This document shows, piece after piece, positions 21,252 through 21,460 of a stretch of 21,460 bases of DNA (position 1 is the stretch's first letter; every line of letters begins with the position of its first letter). The position numbers were made by a program, and so were the translations under genes. This DNA comes from Seison nebaliae (lineage: Eukaryota; Rotifera; Pararotatoria; Seisonacea; Seisonidae), in contig JALJEE010000049.1 of NCBI GenBank assembly GCA_023231475.1, positions 1 to 21,460 on the forward strand, given 5' to 3'. Below the pieces are notes generated by a model. That model was not told where the DNA came from, did not search any database, and saw nothing but the letters and a program-made list of their open reading frames with translations.

Positions 21252-21460
21252 ATGTTCTGTCTAATGGGCATCTTCTCTTTCCCATTGTTAATCGTTAAGA
21301 GATATTTGTCACTCGTTTCCGATATTAACATATCTTCTTTTCCTCATCCGACATATGCAGAGTGTGAACAATTCAACAGTCCTGCAAAATTTTTCTGTCA
21401 ATACTATACTTTACAATATCCCATCTCCATGGAAGAGTTGGAAGGACTCGTAAGCAATTT
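21252..21460 (+). CDS. partial reading frame, possibly a secreted protein, runs off the window
   Basis: From ATG 21252 the frame is open for 69 codons to the window end. It begins with a hydrophobic stretch (MFCLMGIFSFPLLIV) that could be a signal peptide, followed by a more mixed segment with two Cys (AECEQFNSPAKFFCQYY) and an acidic end (SMEELEGL). I do not recognise the family. The GTAAGC at 21450 looks like a canonical donor but does not fit the GTT donors of this genome. A GTTAAG at 21294 with a CAG at 21359-21361 could instead define a short intron. The exon structure is therefore open. Confidence 0.3.
   Translation, partial: MFCLMGIFSFPLLIVKRYLSLVSDINISSFPHPTYAECEQFNSPAKFFCQYYTLQYPISMEELEGLVSN

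Noticed and set aside
21450-21455. GTAAGC as a normal 5' splice site
   Set aside because: Canonical-looking, but the other donors here are GTT, and the frame continues through it; there is no evidence it is used.

Overview
The window is AT-rich animal nuclear DNA. It has spliceosomal introns, C2H2 zinc-finger genes, low-complexity Asn/Ser/Glu tracts and a Tc1/mariner-type MITE. Introns are tiny: 27 of the 28 I could place are 43-77 nt. The species cannot be named from the sequence. An invertebrate bilaterian with a compact genome fits: one gene is an ortholog of bilaterian Oaz/ZNF423/ZNF521, and another may belong to a ciliary family, which would favour a ciliated animal.

Layout. Positions 1-2629 are mostly unexplained, with one doubtful exon at the left edge. 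A plus-strand gene (11 visible exons, 2630-7026, 5' end not found) encodes a long, low-complexity, charged protein. It has an array of R-x-x-S sites near its N-terminus and repeated Y-A-x-x-L-R units at its C-terminus. Its only large intron (955 nt) carries a 211-bp MITE inserted in a TA microsatellite. The gene converges on a minus-strand gene (13514 to 7561) for a zinc-finger protein of about 1916 residues. That protein opens with the MSRRKQ NuRD-recruitment motif and matches the Oaz/ZNF423/ZNF521 family; most of it lies in one 5.0-kb exon. About 2.7 kb of non-coding DNA follows. Next is a complete 15-exon minus-strand gene (20753 to 16205) for a molybdo-flavoenzyme of the aldehyde oxidase type, 1279 residues. 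The exons I resolved by hand add up to exactly 3840 nt and keep frame throughout. A partial plus-strand reading frame begins at 21252 and leaves the window.

The most unusual signal cuts across all three genes. In 27 of 28 introns the 5' splice site begins GTT, not the GTA/GTG normal for animals, and position +5 is rarely G. In the oxidase gene a perfect GTGAGT lies four bases before the site actually needed, yet using it would break the frame. This points to a changed 5' splice-site code, possibly with changed U1 snRNA or other splicing factors.

The three main genes show no shared pathway: a chromatin/transcription factor, a redox enzyme and a probable structural protein. They appear simply to be neighbours in a compact genome.
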